From the NCBI GenBank assembly GCA_934622035.1, contig CAKTVG010000008.1, positions 1 through 64,000 on the forward strand: DNA of 64,000 bases. Reading direction: 5' to 3'. The DNA comes from an uncultured Oscillospiraceae bacterium. Lineage in GTDB: Bacteria; Bacillota; Clostridia; Oscillospirales; Oscillospiraceae. Positions 49,776 to 58,015 of the stretch are shown here, piece after piece. Both the position numbers and the translations under genes were made by a program. Position 1 is the first letter of the stretch. Each line of letters opens with the position of its first letter. Below the pieces are notes generated by a model. The model had not been told where the DNA came from, did no database searches, and saw only the letters and a program-made list of their open reading frames with translations.

Positions 49776-49801
49776 GAGGGGTAGGCGAGCGCCTGCCCCT
49801 C
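49776..49801 (+). other. Stem-loop between first isomerase and first oxidoreductase
   Basis: GAGGGGTAGGC and GCCTGCCCCTC form an 11-bp stem (one wobble) followed by TCTTAG. It may be a processing site or weak attenuator. Confidence 0.5.
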
Positions 49802-49822
49802 TCTTAGAAAAGGAGAAGCAAC

Positions 49823-50923
49823 ATGGCAAAAATCAAGATCGGCATTGTCGGCTGTGGCGGCATTGCAAACGGGAAGCATTTCCCGGCGCTGAAGAATTTT
49901 ACCGACCGGATGGAGATCGTTGCGTTCTGCGATATTGTCCCCGAGCGCGCCGAGAAAGCCGCTGCGGAATTCGGTTCCACGGCTAAGGTTTATACGGATT
50001 ACCGCGAGCTTATCGCGAATCCGGAGGTTGAAGTCGTCTATGTGCTGACGCCCAACGTCTCTCACTGTGAGATCACAGTCTGCGCCTTTGAGGCTGGCAA
50101 GCATGTGTTCTGCGAGAAGCCAATGGCCAGCACCTCGGCGGACGCACAGAAAATGCTTGACGCCTGGAAAAAATCGGGCAAGAAGTTTACCATAGGCTAT
50201 CAGAACCGTTTCCGTCCGGAGGTGCGCTGCCTGAAGGCGGCCTGCGAGCGCGGTGAGCTGGGCGAAATCTATTTTGCAAAGGCGCACGCTGTCCGCAGAC
50301 GCGCGGTTCCCACCTGGGGCGTGTTCCCCAATAAGGCGCTGCAGGGCGGCGGCCCGCTGATCGACATCGGCACGCATGCGCTGGACCTGACGCTCTGGAT
50401 GATGCAGAACTATGACATCGAGAGCGTCAAGGGCTCTGTCTTCTACAAGCTGGGGCACCTGCCCGAAGCCACCGAGGGCAACATCTTCGGCAAGTGGGAC
50501 CCCGAAACCTACGAGGTCGAGGACTCCGCGTTTGGCTTTATCACGATGAAAAATGGCGCGACCATCGAGCTGGAGGCATCCTGGGCGCTGAACATTCTGG
50601 AGTCCAGAGAGGCATCCACGACGCTCTGCGGAACGCTAGCGGGCGCGGAGATCCGTTCCGGCATGAGCTATCCCAAGGACGAGCTGATCATGAACCGCGG
50701 CGCCAACGGGCTGCTGCTTGAGGAGCATATTTCCGAGACTGCCGGCGTAGCCTATTTTGAGGGCGCGACGGAGGCTCCCGGCGTTCTGGAGGCAGATCAG
50801 TGGCTGCGTGCTATTGAGACGGATTCCGAGCCGCTGGTCAAGCCGGAGGAGGCCTTCCGCGTGACGAAGGTTCTGGAGGCAATCTACCGTTCGGCCGAAA
50901 CCAGACAGGAAATCAGATTCTAA
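49823..50923 (+). CDS. Gfo/Idh/MocA family oxidoreductase (first copy)
   Basis: A 366-residue NAD(P)-dependent sugar dehydrogenase type. The Rossmann motif GIVGCGGIANGKHFPAL is at the start, the catalytic Lys is in CEKPMAS near residue 97, and the active-site His is in IDIGTHALDLTLWMM. Members oxidize sugars, inositols or glycosides, often at C3. The ATG follows AAAGGAG. It is encoded between two TIM-barrel isomerases, which suggests coupled oxidation and isomerization or elimination. Confidence 0.93.
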   Translation: MAKIKIGIVGCGGIANGKHFPALKNFTDRMEIVAFCDIVPERAEKAAAEFGSTAKVYTDYRELIANPEVEVVYVLTPNVSHCEITVCAFEAGKHVFCEKPMASTSADAQKMLDAWKKSGKKFTIGYQNRFRPEVRCLKAACERGELGEIYFAKAHAVRRRAVPTWGVFPNKALQGGGPLIDIGTHALDLTLWMMQNYDIESVKGSVFYKLGHLPEATEGNIFGKWDPETYEVEDSAFGFITMKNGATIELEASWALNILESREASTTLCGTLAGAEIRSGMSYPKDELIMNRGANGLLLEEHISETAGVAYFEGATEAPGVLEADQWLRAIETDSEPLVKPEEAFRVTKVLEAIYRSAETRQEIRF

Positions 50924-50938
50924 GGCGAGGGCTGGATT

Positions 50939-51853
50939 ATGAAGATGGGTTTTATTACGGCGATTCTCGAAGACTACTCCTTTGAAGAGGTCATCGATTT
51001 CGCTTCAGCGCATGGATTTTCCTGTGTGGAGCTGGCCTGCTGGCCCAGCGGAAAAGCGGAACGGCGCTATGCCGGTGTCAGCCATCTGGATGTGGATGCG
51101 CTGGATGAGGCAAAGGTGCACTATGTGCAGGAGTACTGCAAAAAGCGCGGCGTGGAGATTTCGTCCCTGGCGTTTTATCCGAACACTATGGACCCGGATC
51201 TGGAAAAACGCGCGGCCAACATCGAGCACCTGAAAAAACTGATCGTGGCAAGCCGCAGACTCGGTGTCGGCATGGTGACAACCTTCATCGGTCGGGATCA
51301 GACGAAGAGCGTGGAAGAGAACTTTGAGCTGTTCGACCGGATCTGGCCGGAGATCATCCGCTTTGCGGAAGAAAATCAGGTGCGCATCGGCATTGAAAAC
51401 TGCCCAATGCTGTTTGGCAGAGAGCAGTGGCCCGGCGGCCAGAATCTGGCCTGCACGCCGGAAATCTGGCGGGAGATGTTCCGCCGGATCCCCAGCCCCT
51501 ATTTCGGCCTGAACTATGACCCCAGCCATTTCGTATGGCAGATGATGGATTATATCTCTCCAATCTATGAGTTCAAGGATCGGATCTTCCACGTGCATTT
51601 TAAGGATATCAAGCTCTATCCGGAGCGACTGAAGCAGACCGGTATTCTGGCGTATCCTTTGCAGTATATGCAGCCGAAGCTGCCAGGCCTTGGCGATGTG
51701 GATTGGGGCAGATATGTCTCCGCGCTGACTGACATCGGCTATGACGGCTATGCCTGCATTGAGGTCGAGGACCGGGCCTTCGAGGGCTCCAGAGAAAAGG
51801 TTGAGAATTCTCTCGTGCTGAGCAAGCGGTATTTGGACCAGTTTGTGATTTGA
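50939..51853 (+). CDS. Sugar phosphate isomerase/epimerase family TIM barrel (second copy)
   Basis: A 304-residue TIM barrel of the same superfamily as the product of 48857-49768 but clearly diverged. Metal ligands can be read in RIGIENCPML, FGLNYDPSHFVWQ, FHVHFKDIKLY and CIEVEDRAFEG. It keeps more of the classic isomerase/epimerase pattern than the first copy. The spacing of 15 bases from the oxidoreductase gene and 22 to the next gene indicates one operon. Confidence 0.9.
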   Translation: MKMGFITAILEDYSFEEVIDFASAHGFSCVELACWPSGKAERRYAGVSHLDVDALDEAKVHYVQEYCKKRGVEISSLAFYPNTMDPDLEKRAANIEHLKKLIVASRRLGVGMVTTFIGRDQTKSVEENFELFDRIWPEIIRFAEENQVRIGIENCPMLFGREQWPGGQNLACTPEIWREMFRRIPSPYFGLNYDPSHFVWQMMDYISPIYEFKDRIFHVHFKDIKLYPERLKQTGILAYPLQYMQPKLPGLGDVDWGRYVSALTDIGYDGYACIEVEDRAFEGSREKVENSLVLSKRYLDQFVI

Positions 51854-51875
51854 ATCGCAGAACAGGAGGGCTTCT

Positions 51876-53093
51876 ATGAAGACGATTGCAATTGCGGGCA
51901 CATTTGACACAAAGGGTCGGGAATTGTCCTATATCAAAGAGAAAATCGAGGCGCAGGGCGTTCGGACGCTGTGCATTAATACCGGCGTGTTCACGCCCTC
52001 GATTACCCCGGATGTTTCCAATCGGGAAATTGCGGCCGCAGCCGGTGCGGATATGGATGAGATCATCGCACGCAAGGACCGGGCAATGGCAACTGCCGCT
52101 CTGGCGGAAGGGATGGAGAAGCTGCTTCCCCGGCTGTATGCACAGGGTAAGCTGGATGGCATTATTTCTATCGGCGGCTCCGGTGGAACCTCTATGGTAA
52201 CGCCTGCCATGCGTGCACTGCCGCTCGGTGTGCCGAAGGTGATGGTTTCCACGATGGCTTCGGGTGACGTTTCCGCTTACGTTGGCACCAGCGATATTAT
52301 GATGCTCCCGGCCATTGTGGACGTGGAGGGACTGAACCAGATATCCATGACAGTGTTCAACAATGCCGTCAACGCGATTGTCGGCATGGTGAAGAACCGA
52401 ACCGAGATTGTCGCGGACGGGAAGCCCCTGCTGGCGGCGACGATGTTCGGTGTCACAACGCCGTGCATTAAAACGGCCAAGGCATATCTGGAGGCGCAGG
52501 GCTACGAGGTGCTCGTGTTCCACGCCACGGGCAGCGGCGGAAGGACGATGGAAGACCTCATCCGCGGCGGATTTATCAAGGGCGTGCTGGATATCACGAC
52601 GACGGAATGGTGCGACGAGGTCGTCGGCGGCGTTCTGACTGCCGGACCGCACCGTCTGGAGGCGGCTGCCGCGATGGGAATCCCGCAGGTTGTATCCGTG
52701 GGTGCACTGGACATGGTCAATTTTGGCCCATATGAGACGGTGCCGGAGAAATTTAAGGGCAGAAAGCTCTACCGGCATAACCCGACCGTGACGCTGATGC
52801 GCACGACGGCGGAGGAAATGCGTCAGATCGGCAGTAAAATCGCCGAAAAACTCAACCTGGCGCGCGGGAAGACCGTGCTACTTCTGCCCCGGAAGGGCCT
52901 TTCCGGAATAGACGTGGAGGGTGCGCCCTTCTATGACGCGCAGGCGGACGAGGCGCTGTTTGAAACGCTTCGGGAGAAGATCAGCAGCCGGGTAGAGCTG
53001 ATTGAAATGGAAAATGCGGTCAATGATGAGGCGTTTGCCATGGCGGCGGCGCAGAAGCTGATCGAACTGATGAAGAACAAAACCACAAATTGA
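51876..53093 (+). CDS. Tm-1-like ATP-binding domain protein (UPF0261)
   Basis: A 405-residue protein of the UPF0261 family, homologous to the N-terminal inhibitor domain of the tomato virus-resistance protein Tm-1. Blocks are IAGTFDTKGRELSYIKEKI, GIISIGGSGGTSM, FHATGSGGRTMEDLI, LDMVNFGP and LPRKGLSGIDVEG. The bacterial function is not established. Directly after it (14-base gap) comes the homolog of the second half of Tm-1, so the two proteins probably act together. Confidence 0.93.
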   Translation: MKTIAIAGTFDTKGRELSYIKEKIEAQGVRTLCINTGVFTPSITPDVSNREIAAAAGADMDEIIARKDRAMATAALAEGMEKLLPRLYAQGKLDGIISIGGSGGTSMVTPAMRALPLGVPKVMVSTMASGDVSAYVGTSDIMMLPAIVDVEGLNQISMTVFNNAVNAIVGMVKNRTEIVADGKPLLAATMFGVTTPCIKTAKAYLEAQGYEVLVFHATGSGGRTMEDLIRGGFIKGVLDITTTEWCDEVVGGVLTAGPHRLEAAAAMGIPQVVSVGALDMVNFGPYETVPEKFKGRKLYRHNPTVTLMRTTAEEMRQIGSKIAEKLNLARGKTVLLLPRKGLSGIDVEGAPFYDAQADEALFETLREKISSRVELIEMENAVNDEAFAMAAAQKLIELMKNKTTN

Positions 53094-53107
53094 ATGGAGG
53101 AGCAAAC

Positions 53108-53938
53108 ATGTTATTCAAATCCCGTCAAGAAATTTTAGCGGACTTCCGAGCGCAGATTGCGCAGGGGAAGATCCTCGTCGGCGTCGGCGCCGGTACCGGC
53201 ATTACGGCCAAGTGCTCGGAAAAAGCGGGCGTGGATATGCTGATCATCTATAATTCCGGTCGCTTCCGTATGGCTGGCCGCGGTTCCCTTTCCGGACTGC
53301 TTGCCTATGGCGATGCCAATAAGATCGTGGTGGAAATGGGCTATGAGGTTCTGCCGGTTGTCAAAAAGACGCCGGTGCTTGCCGGTGTGTGCGGCACGGA
53401 CCCCTTCCGCGTGATGGATATCTATCTGAAGGAGCTGAAGGCGCAGGGCTTTAACGGCGTGCAGAATTTCCCGACTGTGGGCCTGATCGACGGTGTGTTC
53501 CGCCAGAATCTGGAGGAGACCGGAATGGGCTACGGCCTTGAGGTCGATATGATCCGCAAGGCGCATGAGCTGGACATGGTGACCTGCCCCTACGTTTTCG
53601 ACGCAGAGCAGGCGCGTGCAATGGCCGAAGCGGGCGCAGACTGCCTCGTCGCGCACATGGGCCTGACGACAAAGGGCTCCATCGGCGCTGAGACTGCCAA
53701 GACGCTTGACGATTGCATTCCGCTGATTCGCGAAATCATTGCTGCCGGGCGCGAGGTGAATCCCGACATTATGGTTATCTGCCACGGCGGCCCGATCGCC
53801 GACCCGGAGGATGCGGCGTATATTATTCGAAATGTGCCGGAAATCGACGGCTTCTTCGGCGCTTCCTCCATTGAGCGTCTGGCCTCTGAGCGCGGCATGA
53901 CTGCGCAGGCGGCAGCGTTCAAGGCAATCAGCAAATAA
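53108..53938 (+). CDS. PEP-hydrolase-like TIM-barrel protein (PF09370), partner of Tm-1-like protein
   Basis: A 276-residue TIM barrel related to the PEP mutase/isocitrate lyase superfamily. It contains GVGAGTGITAKCSEKAGVDM, IYNSGRFRMAGRGSLSGLL, NFPTVGLIDGVFR, AHMGLTTKGSIGA and GFFGASSIERL. In plants and fungi this domain is fused behind the UPF0261 domain. A C-C or C-O lyase role is suggested by the fold, but the substrate is unknown. ATG 53108 follows GGAGGAG; an upstream in-frame start at 53090 overlaps the previous gene. Confidence 0.92.
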   Translation: MLFKSRQEILADFRAQIAQGKILVGVGAGTGITAKCSEKAGVDMLIIYNSGRFRMAGRGSLSGLLAYGDANKIVVEMGYEVLPVVKKTPVLAGVCGTDPFRVMDIYLKELKAQGFNGVQNFPTVGLIDGVFRQNLEETGMGYGLEVDMIRKAHELDMVTCPYVFDAEQARAMAEAGADCLVAHMGLTTKGSIGAETAKTLDDCIPLIREIIAAGREVNPDIMVICHGGPIADPEDAAYIIRNVPEIDGFFGASSIERLASERGMTAQAAAFKAISK

Positions 53939-53947
53939 GGAGACCGG

Positions 53948-53983
53948 AATGGAACAGGGAACGGCGCTTCTCTGTTCCATTTT
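53948..53983 (+). terminator. Hairpin after the PEP-hydrolase-like gene
   Basis: AATGGAACAG and CTGTTCCATT form a 10-bp stem followed by TTC. It may attenuate expression of the second oxidoreductase. Confidence 0.5.
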
Positions 53984-54010
53984 CTATATTATAAAGGAGA
54001 AATTGTGATT

Positions 54011-55135
54011 ATGAAAACACCATTGAGAATTGCGCTTCTTGGCTGCGGCGGAATGGGAAGCGGGCACGCCCTTGCAATTTCTGGCGAGGATCAGAAAAAA
54101 CCGGAGTTTCTAACATATGACGTATACTCGGAACGTCAGATCGAGATCAGCCCACTGGCGGACAAGCTGGTGCTGGCGGGAATCTACGACATTGACGAGG
54201 CGCGGATGCGCTGGGTCGCCGAAAAGGGCTGGCACTGCTACGGGAGCTACGAGGAGATTTTGAACGACGAGACGGTGGACGCGGTCCTGATCGCGACGCC
54301 GAACCACTTGCACAAGGCGCAGGCTATACAGGCGCTGCGCGCGGGAAAGCATGTGCTCTGCGAAAAGCCGGTCATGCTTAGCTCACAGGATCTGCTGGAC
54401 GTCATGGCGGTCGCAAAGGAAGAGGGACTGGTGTTCTATCCCCGCCAGAACCGCCGCTGGGACTATGATTATCTGGTGGCAAAAAAGGTTTTTGACGACG
54501 GCATTCTGGGCGAGGTCTTCTCCGTGGAGACGACGCTGGTCGGCTCCAGAGGAATTCCGGGCGACTGGCGCAAGATCAAAGCCTGCGGCGGCGGAATGAT
54601 GCTCGACTGGGGCGTGCACGTTCTCGACCGGCTCCTGATGATGATTCCCGGAAAGATCAGCTCCGTGTATTGCCGGTGCAGCCATGTCACAAGCGACGAA
54701 TGCGACGACGGCTTCCGCGCGTGGCTGAATTTTGAAAGCGGTCTTACTGCGCAGGTCGTGGTGAGCACCTGCAACTTTATCGACACGCCGCACTGGTACA
54801 TCGCCGGACGCGAGGGAACGGCAGTGATCAAGGGCTTCAACGCCGAAGGAAAGATCGTCCGCACGACCAACTGGTATGAGGGAGAGGTCAAGCCGATTCA
54901 GGCGGGCGAGGGACTGACCAAAACGATGGCGCCGCGCACATCTTCCTCCACAGAGGAGCTGCCGCTGCCGCAGGTTGTGGTGGACAGAAACGCGCTCTAC
55001 GCCAACTTTGTTGACACGGTTAATAAAATCGCAGAGCAGATCGTGACGCCGGAGGAGGCGCTGCGCTGCCTGCGGCTGATGGAGACGCTGTTCCGCTCGG
55101 ACGAGGAGAACGCCGTGCTCCCATTTGAAAGCTGA
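54011..55135 (+). CDS. Gfo/Idh/MocA family oxidoreductase (second copy)
   Basis: A 374-residue oxidoreductase with the Rossmann motif IALLGCGGMGSGHALAI, catalytic Lys in CEKPVML near residue 118, and active-site His in MMLDWGVHVLDRLLMM. The C-terminal domain ends RLMETLFRSDEENAVLPFES. It is only distantly similar to the first copy, so it probably acts on a different intermediate. ATG 54011 is given; a GTG at 54005 is 5 bases from GGAG and is an equal candidate. The stop overlaps the next ATG (TGATG). Confidence 0.92.
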   Translation: MKTPLRIALLGCGGMGSGHALAISGEDQKKPEFLTYDVYSERQIEISPLADKLVLAGIYDIDEARMRWVAEKGWHCYGSYEEILNDETVDAVLIATPNHLHKAQAIQALRAGKHVLCEKPVMLSSQDLLDVMAVAKEEGLVFYPRQNRRWDYDYLVAKKVFDDGILGEVFSVETTLVGSRGIPGDWRKIKACGGGMMLDWGVHVLDRLLMMIPGKISSVYCRCSHVTSDECDDGFRAWLNFESGLTAQVVVSTCNFIDTPHWYIAGREGTAVIKGFNAEGKIVRTTNWYEGEVKPIQAGEGLTKTMAPRTSSSTEELPLPQVVVDRNALYANFVDTVNKIAEQIVTPEEALRCLRLMETLFRSDEENAVLPFES

Positions 55136-55758
55136 TGCGCGAGGAAGAGAAGATCTTCGCAGGGCGGTTTTATACGCCCTCAAAGCCCGAACTCCGGCAA
55201 TTAAAGCGGACCGCGCACAACCTGAATCAGGCGTACAATGCCTGCTATGAGGACGAGCAGGAAAAACGGGACGCAATTCTCCGGCAGCTGCTGGGGCAGA
55301 TCGGCGACCGCTTTTTCCTGCAGGGGCCGATCTATTTCCACTATGGCTCGCACACGAAAATCGGCTGTGACTTCTTTGCAAACTTTAATTTCACGGTGCA
55401 GGACGACGCGGAGGTCACCATTGGCGACCGCTGCTGCTTTGGCCCGAATGTGACCATTGTCACGCCGCTGCATCCCATGCTGCCGGAGGAGCGGGCCGCC
55501 TTCCCGGACGAAAACGGGGAGATGCGGCACATGTGCTACGCAAAGCCGGTCCACATCGGTAGCGACTGCTGGTTCGGCGCGAACGTGGTCGTCTGCCCCG
55601 GCGTCCGGATCGGGGACGGCTGCGTCATCGGCGCGGGCAGCGTTGTCCTCAGAGACATTCCGGCCGGGAACTTTGCAGCGGGGAATCCGTGCAGGGTGAT
55701 CCGCTCGCTGACGGAGAAGGACAGCCTGCGCGGACACAGGGAGCTGTACGGCGAATAA
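55135..55758 (+). CDS. Maltose/galactoside O-acetyltransferase (LbH hexapeptide family)
   Basis: A 207-residue left-handed beta-helix acetyltransferase. The N-terminal Maa domain has EKIFAGRFYTPSKPELRQLK, the helix starts near FNFTVQDDAEVTIGDRCCFG, the catalytic His is in TPLHPM, and the C-terminal VIGAGSVVLRDIPAGNFAAGNPCR is the usual end. It transfers acetyl from acetyl-CoA to sugars, often as detoxification of non-metabolised sugars. It is coupled to the oxidoreductase by TGATG and ends the island. Confidence 0.92.
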   Translation: MREEEKIFAGRFYTPSKPELRQLKRTAHNLNQAYNACYEDEQEKRDAILRQLLGQIGDRFFLQGPIYFHYGSHTKIGCDFFANFNFTVQDDAEVTIGDRCCFGPNVTIVTPLHPMLPEERAAFPDENGEMRHMCYAKPVHIGSDCWFGANVVVCPGVRIGDGCVIGAGSVVLRDIPAGNFAAGNPCRVIRSLTEKDSLRGHRELYGE

Positions 55759-55760
55759 CA

Positions 55761-55801
55761 AAAACCGGGGAATGCCGAAAGCTTCGGCATTCCCCGGTTT
55801 T
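55761..55801. terminator. Bidirectional terminator between sugar island and gdhA
   Basis: A 19-bp perfect stem (55761-55779 with 55783-55801) with AAAA on one side and TTTT on the other, between convergent genes. Confidence 0.9.
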
Positions 55802-55819
55802 CAGAGTTTCCTTAGAAAA

Positions 55820-57160
55820 TCAAAACACGCCCTGGGCGAGCATGGCGTCGGCAACCTTTTTGAAGCCTGCGATGTTTGCACCGGAGACAAGGTCGCCTTT
55901 GCGGCCGTATTCCTCGGCGGCTGCCGAGATGCGGCGGTAAAGGTCCTCCATGATGCGCTTGAGGTGGGCGTCGACCTCTTCCTTTGTCCAGAACAGGCGC
56001 ATGGAGTTCTGCGCCATCTCCAGCGCGGAGACGGCAACGCCGCCGGCGTTGGCCGCCTTGGCCGGTCCGAAGAGGATGCCCGCCTCCTGGAACAGCTCCA
56101 CGGCCTCGGGCGTACTGGGCATGTTGGCGCCCTCGGCGACGGCGATGCAGCCGTTATGCAGCAGCGCACGTGCGGAAGCGGCGTCCAGCTCATTCTGCGT
56201 GGCGCAGGGCAGGGCGATTTGGCAGGGGATCTGCCAGATGCCGCGGCAGCCTTCCCGGTAGACGGCGTTCGGACGCAGAGCGGCATATTCGCGGATGCGC
56301 TTGCGCTCGACCTCCTTCAGGCGCTTCATGAGGGCGATGTCGATACCGTCGGGATCGTGGATGTACCCGGCGGAGTCGGACATGGCCACGACCTTTGCGC
56401 CAAGCTGCTGGGCCTTTTCGCAGGCGTAGAGTGCGACGTTGCCTGAGCCGGAGACGACGGCGACGCTGCTCTCAAAGCCCCTGCCGGCGCTTTCGAGCAT
56501 CTTCTGCGTGAAGTAGCACAGACCGTAGCCTGTGGCCTCGGTGCGTTCCAGACTGCCGCCGTAGCTCAGACCCTTGCCGGTCAGCGCGCCGTTGAATTCG
56601 TCGTGCAGACGCTTGTACTGACCGAAGAGGTAGCCGATCTCTCGGCCGCCGACGCCGATGTCGCCCGCGGGGACGTCGGTGTTCGGGCCGATGTATTTGT
56701 TCAGCTCGATCATGAAGCTCTGGCAGAAGCGCATGACCTCCGCGTCGGATTTTCCCTTGGGGTCAAAATCGCTGCCGCCCTTTGCGCCGCCAATGGGAAG
56801 ACCGGTCAGGCTGTTTTTGAAGATCTGTTCAAAGCCGAGGAATTTGATGATGCCCTCGTAGACCGAGGGGTGAAAGCGCAGGCCGCCTTTGTAGGGGCCG
56901 ATGGCGTTATTGAACTGGACGCGGAAGCCGCGGTTGACATGCAGCCGGCCCTGATCGTCCGTCCAGGGAACCCGGAACTTGATCACGCGATCCGGCTCGA
57001 CCAGACAGTCCAGAACGCCCGAGGTCAGGTAGATCGGATGCGCCTGCACGACCGGCTCCAGAGAGGCAAAGACCTCCCGCACCGCCTGATGAAATTCCGG
57101 CTCACCGGGATTTCGTTTTTCCACCTGCGCCAGCAGTGCCTGCAAATACTCGTTTTTCAT
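55820..57160 (-). CDS. gdhA: NADP-type glutamate dehydrogenase
   Basis: A 446-residue hexameric-type GDH that links ammonium and 2-oxoglutarate to glutamate. The substrate-site blocks are NAIGPYKGGLRFHPSVYEG, LPIGGAKGGSDFDPKGKSD and PAGDIGVGGREIGYLFGQY; the nucleotide motif is VSGSGNVALYA. The start is ATG 57160, set by GGAGG; the long upstream open frame to 57331 crosses the promoter. It is monocistronic with a leader of about 105 bases. Confidence 0.95.
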   Translation of the reverse strand: MKNEYLQALLAQVEKRNPGEPEFHQAVREVFASLEPVVQAHPIYLTSGVLDCLVEPDRVIKFRVPWTDDQGRLHVNRGFRVQFNNAIGPYKGGLRFHPSVYEGIIKFLGFEQIFKNSLTGLPIGGAKGGSDFDPKGKSDAEVMRFCQSFMIELNKYIGPNTDVPAGDIGVGGREIGYLFGQYKRLHDEFNGALTGKGLSYGGSLERTEATGYGLCYFTQKMLESAGRGFESSVAVVSGSGNVALYACEKAQQLGAKVVAMSDSAGYIHDPDGIDIALMKRLKEVERKRIREYAALRPNAVYREGCRGIWQIPCQIALPCATQNELDAASARALLHNGCIAVAEGANMPSTPEAVELFQEAGILFGPAKAANAGGVAVSALEMAQNSMRLFWTKEEVDAHLKRIMEDLYRRISAAAEEYGRKGDLVSGANIAGFKKVADAMLAQGVF

Positions 57161-57271
57161 GTCCGTTCCTCCGCGTTTCTCAAAAAATTCTGCATGATTT
57201 GATAAAAATAGATGCATTTTGCGGCCTATATTTGAAATATCATGCCTATTTGCAATTTGAATTATGCAGGA

Positions 57272-57301
57272 ATGATAACACAGACTTGCATGATTCGTCA
57301 A
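57272..57301 (-). promoter_or_regulatory. Promoter of gdhA
   Basis: The minus strand reads TTGACG (57296-57301), an 18-base spacer and TATCAT (57272-57277). Confidence 0.65.
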
Positions 57302-57380
57302 TAGCGAACGGTGCATTTCAGAGCATTGCACAAAGAATTGTGTTTTTCAAGAGAGCATTTGTCTGTTTTATGGAGACAAG

Positions 57381-57417
57381 AAATTGCCGCCGTTTCGATT
57401 GGAAACGGCGGCAATTT
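57381..57417 (-). terminator. Terminator of the CBS-domain gene
   Basis: A 16-bp stem (57381-57396 with 57402-57417) rich in GC in the middle, with AAATT/AATTT ends, 12 bases past the stop. Confidence 0.75.
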
Positions 57418-57428
57418 GATTCGTTTGG

Positions 57429-57854
57429 TCAGCCGACCTCGGCGATTTGGGGAGCGATGAGGTTCTCCAGGCAGAAGCGCATGATGGCGCGGCGGGTGAC
57501 GATGCCGATGAAATCGCCCTTGTCGTCCACGACGGGGACGAAGTTCTGATCTGTCGCTTTGAGGAGCAGGCTCTGCATATCCGTCGAAACGGAGACGGGA
57601 AGATTGTCCCGGCGGTGGGAAATCTCCATGATGTTGTGGTTTTCCGTGTCGCGCAGATCCATGCAGCAGAGGTTTTTGACGGCCCAGAGGAGGTCGCCCT
57701 CCGTCAGCGTGCCGCAGTAGCCGCCGCCGCGGGTGAGAATGGGGAGAGCGGTGTAGCCGGAGTTTTCCATGCGCTCGAGCGCCTGGCGAAGGGTATAATC
57801 GTTATAGAGATAGGTGCAGGTAGCCTTTGGGGTCAGAAAGAACAGAAGGTTCAA
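57429..57854 (-). CDS. CBS domain protein
   Basis: A 141-residue protein made of two CBS motifs (about residues 12-60 and 85-135) with typical blocks YTALPILTRGGGYCGTLTEGD and FVPVVDDKGDFIGIVTRRAI. Tandem CBS domains bind adenine nucleotides and regulate partners. The start is TTG 57854, preceded by GAGAGG 8 bases upstream; it begins LNLLFFLTPKATCTYLYNDY, read as MNLLFF. The frame extends upstream to 57965 but crosses the promoter and a GC-rich hairpin. No partner is evident. Confidence 0.82.
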   Translation of the reverse strand: MNLLFFLTPKATCTYLYNDYTLRQALERMENSGYTALPILTRGGGYCGTLTEGDLLWAVKNLCCMDLRDTENHNIMEISHRRDNLPVSVSTDMQSLLLKATDQNFVPVVDDKGDFIGIVTRRAIMRFCLENLIAPQIAEVG

Positions 57855-57914
57855 GATATCGCCTCTCTTTCCCGAGGGAGCCTCGGGGTAATCCCGGCGC
57901 TTGCCGGCAAGTAT

Positions 57915-57920
57915 ATTATA
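57915..57920 (-). promoter_or_regulatory. Extended -10 promoter of the CBS-domain gene
   Basis: The minus strand reads TGCTATAAT; no good -35 is seen. The leader contains a GCCGGCAAGCGCCGG hairpin near 57892-57907. Confidence 0.6.
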
Positions 57921-57966
57921 GCATATCCGCCGGTCGATTTCTGTAAACAAATTATGAAGTTGCAAA

Positions 57967-57994
57967 ATGGCACCGAGAAAAATCTCGGTGCCAT
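57967..57994 (-). terminator. Terminator of the trmL-pgk-tpiA operon
   Basis: A 12-bp stem ATGGCACCGAGA/TCTCGGTGCCAT (57967-57978 with 57983-57994) followed by TTTG on the minus strand. Confidence 0.65.
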
Positions 57995-58015
57995 TTGTGC
58001 ATTTTGTACAAGGAA

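Noticed and set aside
48857..51853. Two TIM barrels plus oxidoreductases as a puerarin-type C-glycoside cleavage system (DgpABC)
   Set aside because: The small DUF6379 subunit needed by known C-deglycosidases is absent, so the specific assignment is not supported, although related chemistry remains possible.
54005..54010. GTG 54005 as the definite start of the second oxidoreductase
   Set aside because: GTG and ATG 54011 are both compatible with the ribosome site; the choice cannot be settled from sequence alone.
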